From: Roseivivax marinus
GTDB lineage: Bacteria; Pseudomonadota; Alphaproteobacteria; Rhodobacterales; Rhodobacteraceae
Length of the DNA: 64,000 nucleotides
Assembly: GCF_900109705.1 (NCBI RefSeq)
Contig: NZ_FOAI01000001.1
Coordinates: 62,001 to 126,000, forward strand
Reading direction: 5' to 3'
How positions within the stretch are numbered: the stretch's first letter is position 1; every line of letters starts with the position of its first letter. The position numbers and the translations under genes were made by a program. A model generated the notes under the pieces. That model did not search any database, was not told the DNA's origin, and saw only the letters and a program-made list of their open reading frames with translations. Positions 37,504 through 47,143 of this stretch are shown here, piece after piece.

Positions 37504-38411
37504 GCGCGACCCCCGCTTGCGACGAGGTCCTTGTAAAGCTCACGGATGCGCGTGGTGAGCGGTCCGATCTCGCCGGTGCCGATGGTGCGGCCGTCGATCT
37601 CGCCCACGGGGGTCTGCGCGCCGAACGTCCCGGTGAGGAACGCCTCGTCCGCGCCGTAGGTCTCGACCAGCGAAAAGTTCTTCTCGCGCACCGGAATGCC
37701 GGCATCGCGGCAGACCTCGATGACCTTCGCGCGGGTGATCCCGTTCATGCAGTAATCGCCGGTGGAGGTCCAAACCTCACCCCTGCGCACGATGAAAAAG
37801 TTGCACGTGTTCGTGGTGTTCACGAAGCCGTGGATGTCGAGCATCAGCGCCTCGTCCGCGCCGGCCTTCTCGGCGGCGATGCAGGCGAGGATGCAGTTCA
37901 GCTTGGAATGCGAGTTGAGCTTGGGGTCCTGCGTCATCGGCAGGCCGCGAATATGCGGCACGGTGGCAAGTCGGATAGGACGCGGCAGCCGGGGCACCGA
38001 ATGCTCCATCAAGATGACGACGGTCGGCCCCTGCTGCGACAGCGCGGGATGCTGGAACGGACGCGCCTTGACGCCGCGGGTGACCATCATTCGGGCGTGG
38101 GCATCGGTTTCCATGCCATTGGCAGCGCGGGTTTCCTCAAGCGCGGACATCACGCCGTCCCTGTCGAGGCCGATATCGATGTCTACGGCGCGGGCGGCCT
38201 CGAAGAGGCGGTCGAGGTGATCGTCGAGGAACGCCCACCGCCCGTCATAGAGGCGCAGACCCTCCCATATGCCGTCGCCCAGCATAAAGCCGCTGTCGAA
38301 GACGCTGACCCGCGCGGCATCCCGGTGATGCAGCGTCCCGTCGATCCAGATGCGGATGTCCGCGTTGCGCGGATCGTCCTCGGACTGGTGTGTCGTGACG
38401 GTCTCGTTCAT
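37500..38411 (-). CDS. Class IV aminotransferase (branched-chain/D-amino acid type)
   Basis: A 303-residue fold-type IV PLP aminotransferase. Blocks include IWIDGTLHHRDAARVSVFDS, GDGIWEGLRLYDGR, DPKLNSHSKLNCILA (candidate PLP lysine among Lys164/Lys170) and the phosphate-binding GFVNTTNTCNFFIVR. Roseobacter genomes carry paralogues labelled branched-chain or D-amino-acid aminotransferase; specificity is not clear from sequence. It overlaps the downstream sulfotransferase gene by four bases. That pairing may point to a dedicated amine or amino-acid substrate. Confidence 0.88.
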   Translation of the reverse strand: MNETVTTHQSEDDPRNADIRIWIDGTLHHRDAARVSVFDSGFMLGDGIWEGLRLYDGRWAFLDDHLDRLFEAARAVDIDIGLDRDGVMSALEETRAANGMETDAHARMMVTRGVKARPFQHPALSQQGPTVVILMEHSVPRLPRPIRLATVPHIRGLPMTQDPKLNSHSKLNCILACIAAEKAGADEALMLDIHGFVNTTNTCNFFIVRRGEVWTSTGDYCMNGITRAKVIEVCRDAGIPVREKNFSLVETYGADEAFLTGTFGAQTPVGEIDGRTIGTGEIGPLTTRIRELYKDLVASGGRA

Positions 38412-38558
38412 GCGCGCCTCCGGCCGTTTCGGGCCGACCGTAGGGGCGGGCGTTCAGGAAGGAAAGGTGGCGGCCACCGTCCGTGTCGGCCGTGAGTAAG
38501 GTCGGGGCGCGTCCGCTGCCCTCACGCGCCCACGAAGTTTTGGCCTATAAGAAGGTTC

Positions 38559-39269
38559 TCATGGCTGCGGAGCCGTGTCTTCGGCAGGCTGGCTATCGCC
38601 GGATTTCGGAGCATCGGCGTTGCGCCCGGCCAGCATGACGCTGATCGTGTAGGCCGTGGGTGGGGTCAGCCCGGCCATGATCGCGGCGGCGGCTTCGGGG
38701 GCCATGCGGCCGAGAAACCCCGCGGCGAAGTTCGGGTCCATCTCCTCGAAGAGCGCGGCGGCCTGGCGCTGCTTCATCCGGGCGTAGACGTCGGTGAGCT
38801 GGCGCAGGTCGTCCTCCGCCGCCGTGCGGGCGATCTCCAGCGTCGACCGCAGCTCGGCCTCGGCGTCTTCCAGTTGCTGCAAACGTTCGCGAATCTCGGT
38901 TTCGGCCACGCGCAGGGCCTGCATCCGGATTTCGATCTGACGCTCGCGCTCGGCGACGCGGGCTTCGCGCAGGTCGAGCGCCTCGAGCAGGGATGCTGGG
39001 TCGCGCGGCCTGTCCTCCGACTGCGGTGTTGCGCCGGAGGTTTCGGCGGCTACGGGGGCGCTGTCGGTCTCCGCCGCGTTCGCAATCAGTCGACTGGTAT
39101 CGGCGCCGGCCCGGAAAAGCGCAGAGGCGATGAGCAGGCTGCCGATAAGCGCGAGAGCGCCCCGGCGCCGGCGCGGCATCCGGCGTTCCGCCGGGCCGCG
39201 GCGGCGGTCAGTGGGGCTGGGCGCGGGCTGTGTCCGGCCGGCATGCAACGCGCTGCGGTACCGCATCAT
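38559..39269 (-). CDS. MotE-like flagellar motor protein
   Basis: A 236-residue protein with one N-terminal membrane helix (GALALIGSLLIASALFRAG), a long coiled coil (LLEALDLREARVAERERQIE and on), and the C-terminal MgtE/MotE-like block MKQRQAAALFEEMDPNFAAG, FLGRMAPEAAAAIMAGLTPP. In rhizobia MotE chaperones the stator protein MotC in the periplasm. It is the third gene of a leftward flagellar operon after fliL; the start at 39269 overlaps the stop of the preceding gene (ATGATGA). Confidence 0.8.
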   Translation of the reverse strand: MMRYRSALHAGRTQPAPSPTDRRRGPAERRMPRRRRGALALIGSLLIASALFRAGADTSRLIANAAETDSAPVAAETSGATPQSEDRPRDPASLLEALDLREARVAERERQIEIRMQALRVAETEIRERLQQLEDAEAELRSTLEIARTAAEDDLRQLTDVYARMKQRQAAALFEEMDPNFAAGFLGRMAPEAAAAIMAGLTPPTAYTISVMLAGRNADAPKSGDSQPAEDTAPQP

Positions 39270-39670
39270 CCCTCGGTTCCCGTACGCTGCCGGCGCGAGA
39301 AGACCGGCCCGGAAGGGGCTTCGTCAGGCTCCGTACGTGGCGCCGGTTCGGGCTCGCTTTCCGGCGTGCGAGAGGGCTGGGGCGCCTCGGGGAGGTCATG
39401 GAGTGACGCGACCAAAAGCTCGAGGCGTCGCGCGGCGTCCTCGGCCCGCTGCGTCAACTCCGCGAGCGAATCGCTGGACGTGCCAGCCGATGCGCGAGCC
39501 TGCGCGAGTGTCTTCGAGAGGTCGTCCACCTGCGCCGAGAGCACGGCCACCGCGCCGCCGACGCCGCGTTCGAGGTCGGTGAAGCGGGTCAGCCGCCGCG
39601 CAAGGACGAAGCAGTAGAAGCCCGCCCCGAGGGCGCCGGTCACGAGCAGGATGTCGGCGATCAGTTCCAT
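39266..39670 (-). CDS. Flagellar-operon membrane protein of unknown function
   Basis: A 134-residue protein with a single N-terminal membrane helix (MELIADILLVTGALGAGFYC), a coiled-coil stretch (VGGAVAVLSAQVDDLSKTLA and on, roughly residues 38-95), and a disordered Pro/Glu-rich tail. I do not recognise a named family. Position between fliL and the motE-like gene, with overlaps or 10-bp gaps, makes a flagellar basal-body or stator-related role likely. Same gene order is common in Rhodobacterales, as I recall, but that is from memory. Confidence 0.7.
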   Translation of the reverse strand: MELIADILLVTGALGAGFYCFVLARRLTRFTDLERGVGGAVAVLSAQVDDLSKTLAQARASAGTSSDSLAELTQRAEDAARRLELLVASLHDLPEAPQPSRTPESEPEPAPRTEPDEAPSGPVFSRRQRTGTEG

Positions 39671-39680
39671 GGTCGCTCCG

Positions 39681-40253
39681 TCAGTTGAGCACGAATTCGA
39701 GCACCAGCAGGTCGCGCAGCTTCTCTTCGCCCAGCACGAGTTGCACCCGGCGTGTAAGCTGTGCGCGGATCAGCAGCAGTGCATCCTGCGCCTCGATGTC
39801 CGCGGGCGATAGCGCCCGCAGGTAGCTGTTCATCGCGTCAAGCACGCGTGGCTGTAGGGTCGTCACCTCGGCGGCGTGACGCGAAGGCACCTCGAGCGTG
39901 GCGCGGAAGCGCAGGTGCGTGTTCTGCGCCCCCGGCCCCAGCGAGACGAGCAGCGGCGGCAGTTCGACGAACGCGATATCGCCGAGTTCGACCGGCGCGA
40001 CCGCGGTCGGCGGTGCCTCTGCGCCGCCTTCGATGTCTGTATCGTCCTCCATCGGGGTGGCGGTTTCTTCGGCTGTGGCCTCATTCGCTGAAGCGGCCGC
40101 GGCGTCGCTGCCGCCGCCACCCAGAATCATCCCGGAACTGACCGCGAAGAACCCGCCGGCGGCGCCCAGGAGCGCAAGGACGACGCCCAGGATCAGGGGC
40201 AGCTTCGATTTCTTCGCGGTAACATCGGCCTCGTCCGCCGTGGCATCGGCCAT
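39681..40253 (-). CDS. fliL: Flagellar basal body-associated protein FliL
   Basis: A 190-residue inner-membrane protein: a short cytoplasmic N-terminus, one membrane helix (LPLILGVVLALLGAAGGFFA), an acidic linker, then the periplasmic FliL domain (VELPPLLVSLGPGAQNTHLR through LRDLLVLEFVLN). FliL forms a ring around the stators and affects motor torque. It is the first gene of the leftward flagellar operon, divergent from fliF, with a CtrA-like site between the two starts. Confidence 0.92.
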   Translation of the reverse strand: MADATADEADVTAKKSKLPLILGVVLALLGAAGGFFAVSSGMILGGGGSDAAAASANEATAEETATPMEDDTDIEGGAEAPPTAVAPVELGDIAFVELPPLLVSLGPGAQNTHLRFRATLEVPSRHAAEVTTLQPRVLDAMNSYLRALSPADIEAQDALLLIRAQLTRRVQLVLGEEKLRDLLVLEFVLN

Positions 40254-40298
40254 CTCGGAATCCTTTCGTCTTGCCGGCAGGTCTTAACCCCAAACGAG

Positions 40299-40314
40299 CT
40301 AACCGTTTCTTAAG
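40299..40314. promoter_or_regulatory. CtrA-like binding site between fliL and fliF
   Basis: CTAA-CCGTTTC-TTAA-G matches TTAA-N7-TTAAC with mismatches at the first and last base. It lies 46 bp before fliL and 62 bp before fliF. CtrA activation of flagellar operons is established in alphaproteobacteria. Confidence 0.45.
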
Positions 40315-40375
40315 CGCGGAGCGGGCAGGGTCCGGCCTCAGTCGAAGAATTCGACGAAAGATTCGGAGGTGCCCG

Positions 40376-41995
40376 GTGCAGCAATTGCTGTCTGTGTGGA
40401 ACGCGCTCAGCCTCACGCGGAAAGTCGTGGTGACCGGCGCGACCGTTCTGATGTTCGCGGCGGTGATCCTGATGTCGCGTCTCGCCGCGACGCCCGACCT
40501 GACCCTGCTCTATGCCGGCCTCGAAGGCGCCGAGTCGGGAGAGGTCGTCGCCGCACTGGAGCGCCGTAGCGTGCCCTATGAGGTGCGTGGCGGGGCGATT
40601 TTCGTTCCGGCCGCGGACCGCGACGCGCTGCGTATGACGTTGGCCGGCGAAGGGCTGCCCGCGAATGGCGCAGGCGGCTACGAGTTGCTCGATGGGCTGA
40701 GTGGATTTGGCACGACATCGCAGATGTTCGACGCCGCCTACTGGCGCGCCAAGGAGGGCGAGCTCGCTCGCACGATCCTCTCGGCACCCTACGTGACCGC
40801 GGTGCGGGTCCACATCGCGGCGGGCACCGCCAACCCGTTCCAGCGCGATGTCGAGGCTTCGGCCTCGGTGTCCGTCACCGGGGCAGGCGGGGCGATCGAT
40901 ACGGGCCAGGCGCGCGCGATCCGCTACCTCGTGGCCTCCGCCGTGCCCGGCCTCGCGCCCGAGGACGTGGCCGTGGTGGACAGCCGCGCCGGGTTGATCG
41001 GAGCCGAAGAGGAAGGCGTCGGTCCCAGCGCCGAGGACCGGACTTCCGGCCTGCGGGACCGCGTCCAGCGACTGGTGGAGGCACGTGTCGGCATGGGCAA
41101 CGCGGTGGTCGAGGTCAGCCTGGACACGGTCACGGAATCCGAGCAGATCCGCGAACGGCGGTTCGACCCGGAGTCACGGATCGTGATCTCTTCGGACACC
41201 GAGGAGCGGCAGGAGCAGAGCGAGGATCAGGGCGGCGGCGACGTCACCGTGGCGTCGAACCTGCCCGATGGCGCGGCGGGCGGCGGGTCGGAAACCTCCA
41301 AGAGCTCCGAAAGCAGCACCCGCGAGCGGCTGAACTACGAGGTGTCCGAGACGACTCGCGAAGTGGTGCGCGCGCCGGGCGCGATCCGCCGGTTGAGCGT
41401 CGCGGTCCTCGTCAACGGAACGCTGGAGCCGGGACCGGACGGGGCGCCGCAATTCGTGCCGCTGGCGGATGCCGAGCAGGAGGCGCTGCGTGATCTGGTG
41501 GCCTCGGCCGTGGGATACGACGAGGCGCGGGGCGACACGATCACGATTCGCTCGTTGCCATTCGAGCAGGCCGAGGGCCTCGGCACGGCCGCGACCGAGC
41601 CGGGCATGTTCGCCCCGCTCAGGCTCGACCCGATGAGCCTTATCCAGCTTGCCGTCCTCGGGATCGTCGCGCTTGCTCTCGGTCTTTTCGTGGTGCGGCC
41701 CGTGCTGGCCGGCGGCGCGGCCGCGGCGCTCCCGGCGCCCGGTGCCGACGACGATCTGGAGATGCCGGCCTTCGGTATGGCGAATGCGCTGTCGGGCGAG
41801 ATCGACGACGATACCGGCGGCGGATTCGGTGGCCTGCCGATGCTGGCCGACGGCGGCGGGTTCGAGCTTCCGGGGGAGAGCGGGGGCGGGTCGGAGGATC
41901 CTGTCGAACGCCTTCGGGGGCTGATCGACGACCGCCGAGAGGAAGCGGTGCAGATTCTCCGCAGCTGGCTCGACACGCCCGAGGAGGTGGAATGA
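40376..41995 (+). CDS. fliF: Flagellar MS-ring protein FliF
   Basis: A 539-residue MS-ring protein. It has an N-terminal membrane helix (about 17-35), the YscJ/FliF domain (LLYAGLEGAESGEVVAALER), periplasmic ring-building motifs, a Gly/Ser-rich linker, and a C-terminal membrane helix (LIQLAVLGIVALALGLFVVR). The C-terminal VQILRSWLDTPEEVE is the FliG-binding tail. The GTG start at 40376 has GGAGGT six bases upstream; longer frames lack it. It heads a rightward operon, and the stop overlaps fliH (ATGA). Confidence 0.95.
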   Translation: MQQLLSVWNALSLTRKVVVTGATVLMFAAVILMSRLAATPDLTLLYAGLEGAESGEVVAALERRSVPYEVRGGAIFVPAADRDALRMTLAGEGLPANGAGGYELLDGLSGFGTTSQMFDAAYWRAKEGELARTILSAPYVTAVRVHIAAGTANPFQRDVEASASVSVTGAGGAIDTGQARAIRYLVASAVPGLAPEDVAVVDSRAGLIGAEEEGVGPSAEDRTSGLRDRVQRLVEARVGMGNAVVEVSLDTVTESEQIRERRFDPESRIVISSDTEERQEQSEDQGGGDVTVASNLPDGAAGGGSETSKSSESSTRERLNYEVSETTREVVRAPGAIRRLSVAVLVNGTLEPGPDGAPQFVPLADAEQEALRDLVASAVGYDEARGDTITIRSLPFEQAEGLGTAATEPGMFAPLRLDPMSLIQLAVLGIVALALGLFVVRPVLAGGAAAALPAPGADDDLEMPAFGMANALSGEIDDDTGGGFGGLPMLADGGGFELPGESGGGSEDPVERLRGLIDDRREEAVQILRSWLDTPEEVE

Positions 41996-42594
41996 GCCGC
42001 CTCGCCGCCCTCTTGCCCGACTTCAGCCAGCCCGCTCCTCGCGCGCCCGTCGGGCCGACCCTGACGGAGGCCGAGGTCGATGCCTGCGAGGCGCGCGCCT
42101 ACGAAAAGGGATATCGTGCGGGCTGGGACGATGCCGTGGCGAGCCGTGACGCGGATCACGATCGGTTGTCGGCCGATTTCGCGCAGAATCTCAAGGATCT
42201 CTCCTTCACCTACCACGAGGCCTACAGCCACGTGCTGCGTGCCATGACGCCCCTGCTCGAAGACATCGTGACGACCATCCTGCCGGCGGCCCTGGACGAC
42301 GCCCTCGCGGCGCATGTCGTTGGCGAACTTCAGAAACAGGCGGATCGGCTCGGCGGGATGTCGGTAAAGGTGTCGATGGCGCCCGAGCAGCTGCCGCTGG
42401 TCGAGCCAGTCGTGATGCGTGATGTGGGCTTCCCGGTGGAGCTTATGGCCGACGGGGCGCTGACGCCCGGCCAGGCCGACATCCGTCTCGCCGATCGGGA
42501 GATCCGCATCGACCTTGGCGAGATCGCCGAGGGGATCCGCACCGCGATCACCGAGTTCAACCACGCCGCGCAGGGAGCCCGCGCCCATGGATAA
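41992..42594 (+). CDS. fliH: Flagellar export ATPase regulator FliH-like
   Basis: A 200-residue cytoplasmic protein with FliH features: ACEARAYEKGYRAGWDDAVA (the ExxxYxxGxxxG-type helix), and the C-terminal QADIRLADREIRIDLGEIAE of the FliH/HrpE domain. FliH links the FliI ATPase to the FliN ring. Divergent sequence; the call leans on position between fliF and fliN. It overlaps fliF by 4 and fliN by 8 bases. Confidence 0.8.
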   Translation: MSRLAALLPDFSQPAPRAPVGPTLTEAEVDACEARAYEKGYRAGWDDAVASRDADHDRLSADFAQNLKDLSFTYHEAYSHVLRAMTPLLEDIVTTILPAALDDALAAHVVGELQKQADRLGGMSVKVSMAPEQLPLVEPVVMRDVGFPVELMADGALTPGQADIRLADREIRIDLGEIAEGIRTAITEFNHAAQGARAHG

Positions 42595-42877
42595 CGCCGA
42601 AGACATTCAGTCCGCCCGCAGCGACGCCAGCGCCCTTGCGTCCGTCCCGATAGAGATCACCGTGTCGGTGGGCCGTGCCCGCCCGCTCATTCGCGACCTT
42701 CTGCATCTCGACGAGGGCTCCGTTCTGACGCTCGACAAGCAGCTCGACGATCCGGTCGAACTCTATGTCGGCGACCGGCTGATCGGCATGGGGGTGCTCG
42801 AGGTCATCGAGGAGGGTGGGCAGAGCCGCCTCGCCGTGCGGCTGACCGAGGTGGCCGATCTCAAGGCCCCGGCCTGA
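42587..42877 (+). CDS. fliN: Flagellar motor switch protein FliN
   Basis: A 96-residue SpoA-domain protein. The core LIRDLLHLDEGSVLTLDKQL and VELYVGDRLIGMGVLEVIEE is canonical FliN. It forms the C-ring base with FliM. It is short because the N-terminal extension found in other FliN proteins is minimal. It starts inside the end of fliH and abuts fliP directly, so translation is coupled. Confidence 0.93.
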   Translation: MDNAEDIQSARSDASALASVPIEITVSVGRARPLIRDLLHLDEGSVLTLDKQLDDPVELYVGDRLIGMGVLEVIEEGGQSRLAVRLTEVADLKAPA

Positions 42878-43654
42878 ATGCGTCCTGCCCGCCCGCGCGC
42901 AAGGACCGGCACGGGTCCGGCTGCCGGGGGGTGCTTCGCTGTCCTCAGCGCGCTTTCGGTGGTGGCTCTCGCCGGCCCGGCCACGGCGCAAGAAGTGTCC
43001 GTCGATCTCGGGGACGGCGCCTCGCTGACCGGCACGACGATCCAGCTGATCGCCCTGATCACGCTGCTCAGCCTCGCGCCCGGCATCGCGATCATGATCA
43101 CCTGCTTTCCGTTTATGGTGACGGTCCTCGCGATCCTGCGGCAGGCGGTCGGACTTCAGCAATCGCCGCCCAACATGCTGATCGTCTCCCTCGCGCTCTT
43201 CCTGACCTACTTCGTGATGGAGCCGGTCTTCTCCGAGGCCTACGCCGCGGGGATCGAGCCGCTCCTCGCTGATGATATCGCCATCGAATCGGCCCTCACG
43301 GCGGCGATGGAGCCTTTCCGCGACTTCATGGCGGCACGGGCCGATCCTGCGACCTACACCAGTCTCGCCGACCTGAGGCCCGATGCCGCCGGCACGACGC
43401 TCGCCCCGGACGCGCCGCTGTCGGTCCTCATCCCCAGCTTCATGCTGTCCGAGATCGCACGCGCCTTTCAGATCGGGTTCCTGATCTTCATGCCGTTCCT
43501 GATCATCGACCTCGTGGTGGCCGCGGTCTTGATGGCAATGGGCATGATGATGGTCCCCCCGGCCATCGTCTCCCTGCCGTTCAAGCTGGCCTTCTTCGTG
43601 TTGGCCGATGGCTGGTCGCTGCTCGCGGGAAGCCTCGTCCGAAGCTACTTCTGA
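42878..43654 (+). CDS. fliP: Flagellar biosynthesis protein FliP
   Basis: A 258-residue export-gate protein. It has a signal-like first helix (CFAVLSALSVVALAGPATAQ), then the FliP signatures TLLSLAPGIAIMITCFPFMV, LRQAVGLQQSPPNMLIVSLA and SFMLSEIARAFQIGFLIFMP. Together with FliQ and FliR it makes the inner-membrane secretion pore. Directly follows fliN. It is the last flagellar gene here: fliQ/fliR do not follow; instead glpD begins 160 bp later. Confidence 0.96.
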   Translation: MRPARPRARTGTGPAAGGCFAVLSALSVVALAGPATAQEVSVDLGDGASLTGTTIQLIALITLLSLAPGIAIMITCFPFMVTVLAILRQAVGLQQSPPNMLIVSLALFLTYFVMEPVFSEAYAAGIEPLLADDIAIESALTAAMEPFRDFMAARADPATYTSLADLRPDAAGTTLAPDAPLSVLIPSFMLSEIARAFQIGFLIFMPFLIIDLVVAAVLMAMGMMMVPPAIVSLPFKLAFFVLADGWSLLAGSLVRSYF

Positions 43655-43814
43655 TCCGCAACCCACCGTCTCGCGCTCCGCAAACTGCTCAATCGAGTGG
43701 CATGCACTGTGTGTGCAAGCCCGCTGGGCCATCCCCCGCGCGCTTGTCCTTTCCTCTGGCGCGCTATCGTCTAGGCCGGAACGACGACCAGCGGCAGACA
43801 GCGGGAGACCCGCC

Positions 43815-45419
43815 ATGGAGAACCGGCCCGACAGCGCCGAAAGCTACGATCTGTTCGTCATCGGGGGCGGCATCAACGGCTGCGGCATCGCCCGCGACGC
43901 CGCCGGACGCGGCCTTTCGGTCGCGCTCGCGGAAATGAACGACCTCGCCTCGGCCACATCCTCGGCCTCGACCAAGTTGTTCCACGGCGGCCTGCGATAC
44001 CTCGAATACTTCGAGGTCCGCCTCGTCCGCGAAAGCCTGATTGAGCGCGAGACGCTGATGCGCGCGATGCCCCACATCTCGTGGCCCATGCGCTTCGTCC
44101 TGCCGTTCCACAAGGACATGCGGTTCGAATCCTCTACGCCCACCTCGAAGATCCTCAACACCGTGATGCCGTGGATGAAGGGGCGCCGCCCGTCCTGGCT
44201 GATCCGGCTGGGCCTCTTCATGTACGACAACCTCGGCGGACGTAAGATCCTGCCGGGCACCAAGACGCTCGACCTGAAGAACGCGCCCGAGGGTAGGCCG
44301 CTCGACGACCGCTTCCGCCACGCCTTCGAATACAGCGACTGCTGGGTGCAGGACTCGCGGCTCGTGGTTCTGAATGCCCGCGATGCCGAGTTGCGCGGCG
44401 CAGAAATCATGCCGCGTACGAAGGTCACCGTGGCCGAGCGTGACGGCGACGGGTGGCGCATCGAGGTGGAGGACCGCGAGACCGGCGCCGCGCGCAGCAT
44501 CCGCGCCAAGGTGCTGGTGAATGCGGGCGGGCCGTGGGCCGGCGACATCATCCGCACCAAGATCCGCTCGAACTCGACCGAGACCGTGCGCCTGGTGCGT
44601 GGCAGCCATATCGTCTGCCGCAAGCTCTACGATCACGACAAGTGCTACTTCTTCCAGGGCACGGACGGTCGGATCATCTTCGCCATCCCCTACGAGCAGG
44701 ACTTCACCCTGATCGGTACCACCGACAGCGAGCAGGAGGACCCCGACAAGCGACCCGAATGCACGCCGGAAGAGCGCGATTACCTGCTCAACTTCGCCTC
44801 GAACTACTTCAAGCGCGACCTGACACCGGAGGACGTGGTCTGGACCTATTCCGGGGTCCGGCCGCTCTACGACGACGGCGCCAGCAGCGCGACGGCGGCA
44901 ACGCGGGACTACACCCTCAAGATCGACGATGCCGGCGGTGCTCCCGTGCTCAACATCTTCGGCGGCAAGATCACGACCTATCGCCGCCTCGCCGAGAGCG
45001 CGATGGAGAAGATCGCACCGTTCTTCGACGACCTGAAGGGCAAGTGGACCGCGGGCGTGACCCTGCCCGGCGGCGATTTCGAGGTGCGCGAGGCGCGCGA
45101 CAAGATGAAGACGCTCGCCGCCGATTACCCGTTCCTGGGCGACAAGCAGGCTGAGCGGATGATCCGCCACTACGGCACGGAATCCTGGCACATCCTCGGC
45201 GACGCGACCGAGGCCGGTGATCTCGGCCGTGACTTCGGCCACGGCCTGACCGAGGCCGAGGTGCGCTGGCAGATGGACCGCGAATATGCCCGCGCCGCCG
45301 ACGACGTGGTGTTCCGGCGCACCCGCCTCGGCCTGCGGATGACGCCTGACGAGATTGCAGCCCTCGACGCGTGGATGCAGGATGCCCGGCGAGAGGGGCG
45401 TGCCACCGCGGCGTCCTGA
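43815..45419 (+). CDS. glpD: Aerobic glycerol-3-phosphate dehydrogenase
   Basis: A 534-residue FAD enzyme oxidising glycerol 3-phosphate to dihydroxyacetone phosphate and feeding electrons to ubiquinone at the inner membrane. The N-terminal FAD fold is [20 protein letters not shown]. Further blocks are [31 protein letters not shown] and [17 protein letters not shown] 43815 was chosen over an upstream frame that extends into fliP. 26 bp separate it from glpK. Confidence 0.97.
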   Translation: MENRPDSAESYDLFVIGGGINGCGIARDAAGRGLSVALAEMNDLASATSSASTKLFHGGLRYLEYFEVRLVRESLIERETLMRAMPHISWPMRFVLPFHKDMRFESSTPTSKILNTVMPWMKGRRPSWLIRLGLFMYDNLGGRKILPGTKTLDLKNAPEGRPLDDRFRHAFEYSDCWVQDSRLVVLNARDAELRGAEIMPRTKVTVAERDGDGWRIEVEDRETGAARSIRAKVLVNAGGPWAGDIIRTKIRSNSTETVRLVRGSHIVCRKLYDHDKCYFFQGTDGRIIFAIPYEQDFTLIGTTDSEQEDPDKRPECTPEERDYLLNFASNYFKRDLTPEDVVWTYSGVRPLYDDGASSATAATRDYTLKIDDAGGAPVLNIFGGKITTYRRLAESAMEKIAPFFDDLKGKWTAGVTLPGGDFEVREARDKMKTLAADYPFLGDKQAERMIRHYGTESWHILGDATEAGDLGRDFGHGLTEAEVRWQMDREYARAADDVVFRRTRLGLRMTPDEIAALDAWMQDARREGRATAAS

Positions 45420-45445
45420 CGGGAAACGACAAGAGGGAGGGGGCG

Positions 45446-46933
45446 ATGCGCTACGTGCTTGCCATCGATCAGGGCACCACGTCGAGCCGGGCCATCCTGT
45501 TCGACGAGACTCTGAAGGTCACGGCCATCGCGCAGGAGGAATTCGCGCAGCATTACCCGGCGAGCGGCTGGGTCGAACACGACGTGTCGGACCTCTGGAC
45601 GACGGTCGCCGCCACATGTCGCGGCGTGATCGAAAAGGCGGGCATCGATACCGCCGACATCGCCTCGATCGGCATCACCAATCAGCGCGAGACGGTCGTG
45701 GTCTGGGACAAGGACACCGGCCAGCCGATCCACCGCGCCATCGTCTGGCAGGATCGCCGGACCGCTGCGATAACCACCGAACTGCGCGAGGCCGGCCATG
45801 AAGATATGGTCACCGACCGCACCGGCCTCCTGCTGGATCCGTACTTCTCGGCGTCGAAGCTCAAGTGGATCCTCGACGAGGTCGACGGCGCGCGCGAAAA
45901 GGCCCGTGCCGGCAAGCTCCTGTTCGGCACGGTCGACAGCTTCCTGATCTGGAAGCTGACCGGCGGACGAAGCCACGTGACCGACGCGACGAACGCCTGC
46001 CGGACAATGCTCTACGATATCCGCAAGGGGCGCTGGTCCACCTCGATCGCCAAGCTGCTCGACATCCCGATGGAGATGCTGCCCGAGGTGCACGATTGCG
46101 CCGCTGAGTTCGGTGTGACCCGGTCGGACCTCTTCGGTCGCGAGATCCCCATCCAGGGCGTCGCGGGCGACCAGCAGGCGGCGACGATCGGGCAGGCCTG
46201 TTTCAAGCCGGGCATGTTGAAATCGACATACGGCACCGGCTGTTTCGCGCTCCTGAACACCGGCGATGAGCCAGTGCGCTCGGAGAACCGGCTGCTTTCG
46301 ACCATCGCCTACCAGTTCGAGGGCAAACCGACCTACGCCCTCGAAGGATCGATTTTCGTCGCGGGTGCGGTGGTCCAGTGGCTCCGCGACGGACTCAAGA
46401 TGATCCGCGACGCCAAGGAGACGCAGCCCCTGGCCGAGCGCGCGGACGACACCCAGAACGTCGTCCTGGTGCCGGCCTTCGTGGGCCTCGGCGCGCCGTA
46501 CTGGAATGCCGAGTGCCGCGGCGCGGTCTTCGGTCTCACCCGCAATTCCGGCCCCGAGGAATTCGCTCGCGCCGCGCTCGAGAGCGTGGGCTACCAGACG
46601 CGCGACCTGATCGAGGCGATGCACGCCGACTGGCAGGCCCCGGGCGGCGACGCCACGCTGCGCGTGGACGGCGGTCTCAGCGCGTCCGACTGGGCGATGC
46701 AGTTCCTGTCCGACATCATCGGAGCGGCGGTGGACCGGCCGCAAGTGCTCGAGACCACGGCCATGGGGGCGGCCTGGCTCGCCGGAATGAAGGCTGGCGT
46801 CTATCCCGACATGGACGGCTTCGCCGACATGTGGGAGCGCGAGCGCCAATTCACGCCGGACATGGACGACGCCACGCGCGATCGGAAATACGACGCCTGG
46901 AAACGCGCTGTGGCCGCCGCCCAGCAGTTTTGA
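45446..46933 (+). CDS. glpK: Glycerol kinase
   Basis: A 495-residue FGGY kinase phosphorylating glycerol. [18 protein letters not shown] is the ATP-binding N-terminus; [20 protein letters not shown] and [15 protein letters not shown] follow, and [17 protein letters not shown] is in the C-terminal domain. GAGGGAGGGGGC precedes the ATG. With glpD it forms a glycerol utilisation operon. No glycerol facilitator or DeoR-type regulator is adjacent. Confidence 0.98.
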   Translation: MRYVLAIDQGTTSSRAILFDETLKVTAIAQEEFAQHYPASGWVEHDVSDLWTTVAATCRGVIEKAGIDTADIASIGITNQRETVVVWDKDTGQPIHRAIVWQDRRTAAITTELREAGHEDMVTDRTGLLLDPYFSASKLKWILDEVDGAREKARAGKLLFGTVDSFLIWKLTGGRSHVTDATNACRTMLYDIRKGRWSTSIAKLLDIPMEMLPEVHDCAAEFGVTRSDLFGREIPIQGVAGDQQAATIGQACFKPGMLKSTYGTGCFALLNTGDEPVRSENRLLSTIAYQFEGKPTYALEGSIFVAGAVVQWLRDGLKMIRDAKETQPLAERADDTQNVVLVPAFVGLGAPYWNAECRGAVFGLTRNSGPEEFARAALESVGYQTRDLIEAMHADWQAPGGDATLRVDGGLSASDWAMQFLSDIIGAAVDRPQVLETTAMGAAWLAGMKAGVYPDMDGFADMWERERQFTPDMDDATRDRKYDAWKRAVAAAQQF

Positions 46934-47045
46934 TCGGAACGGGGCGGTTGGCCCGCGCGGTGCGCCCCCCGACGCCCGCCGGTCATGTATTCGGGCGCGC
47001 CACGACCTCGCAGGCCAGTTCGGACCATCCGTCACGACATTGAAA

Positions 47046-47083
47046 AAGGGGCGGACCGCCTCGCGCGACCCGCCCCTTCTTCT
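47046..47083. terminator. Bidirectional terminator between glpK and aminotransferase genes
   Basis: AAGGGGCGG (47046-47054) pairs with CCGCCCCTT (47070-47078). The reverse strand continues into TTTTT, so it is a good end for the leftward eut operon. The forward tail (CTTCTC) is weaker. Confidence 0.75.
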
Positions 47084-47124
47084 CGTTCCAAGTACTCCGG
47101 GGAGCGCGAGGGGCAGCGCCCCTC
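47077..47124. repeat. Probable dispersed Rhodobacteraceae intergenic repeat
   Basis: TTCTTCTCGTTCCAAGTACT plus CCGGGG, then a perfect hairpin GAGGGGC-AGC-GCCCCTC (47108-47124). The reversed core (CCCCGGAGTACTTGGAACG, AGAAGAA) resembles the sequence inside bchB at 62421-62446. I recognise this type of element from memory as frequent near gene ends in Rhodobacteraceae; copy number here is unverified. Confidence 0.45.
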
Positions 47125-47143
47125 GGCCGTCATCCGATCAGGT

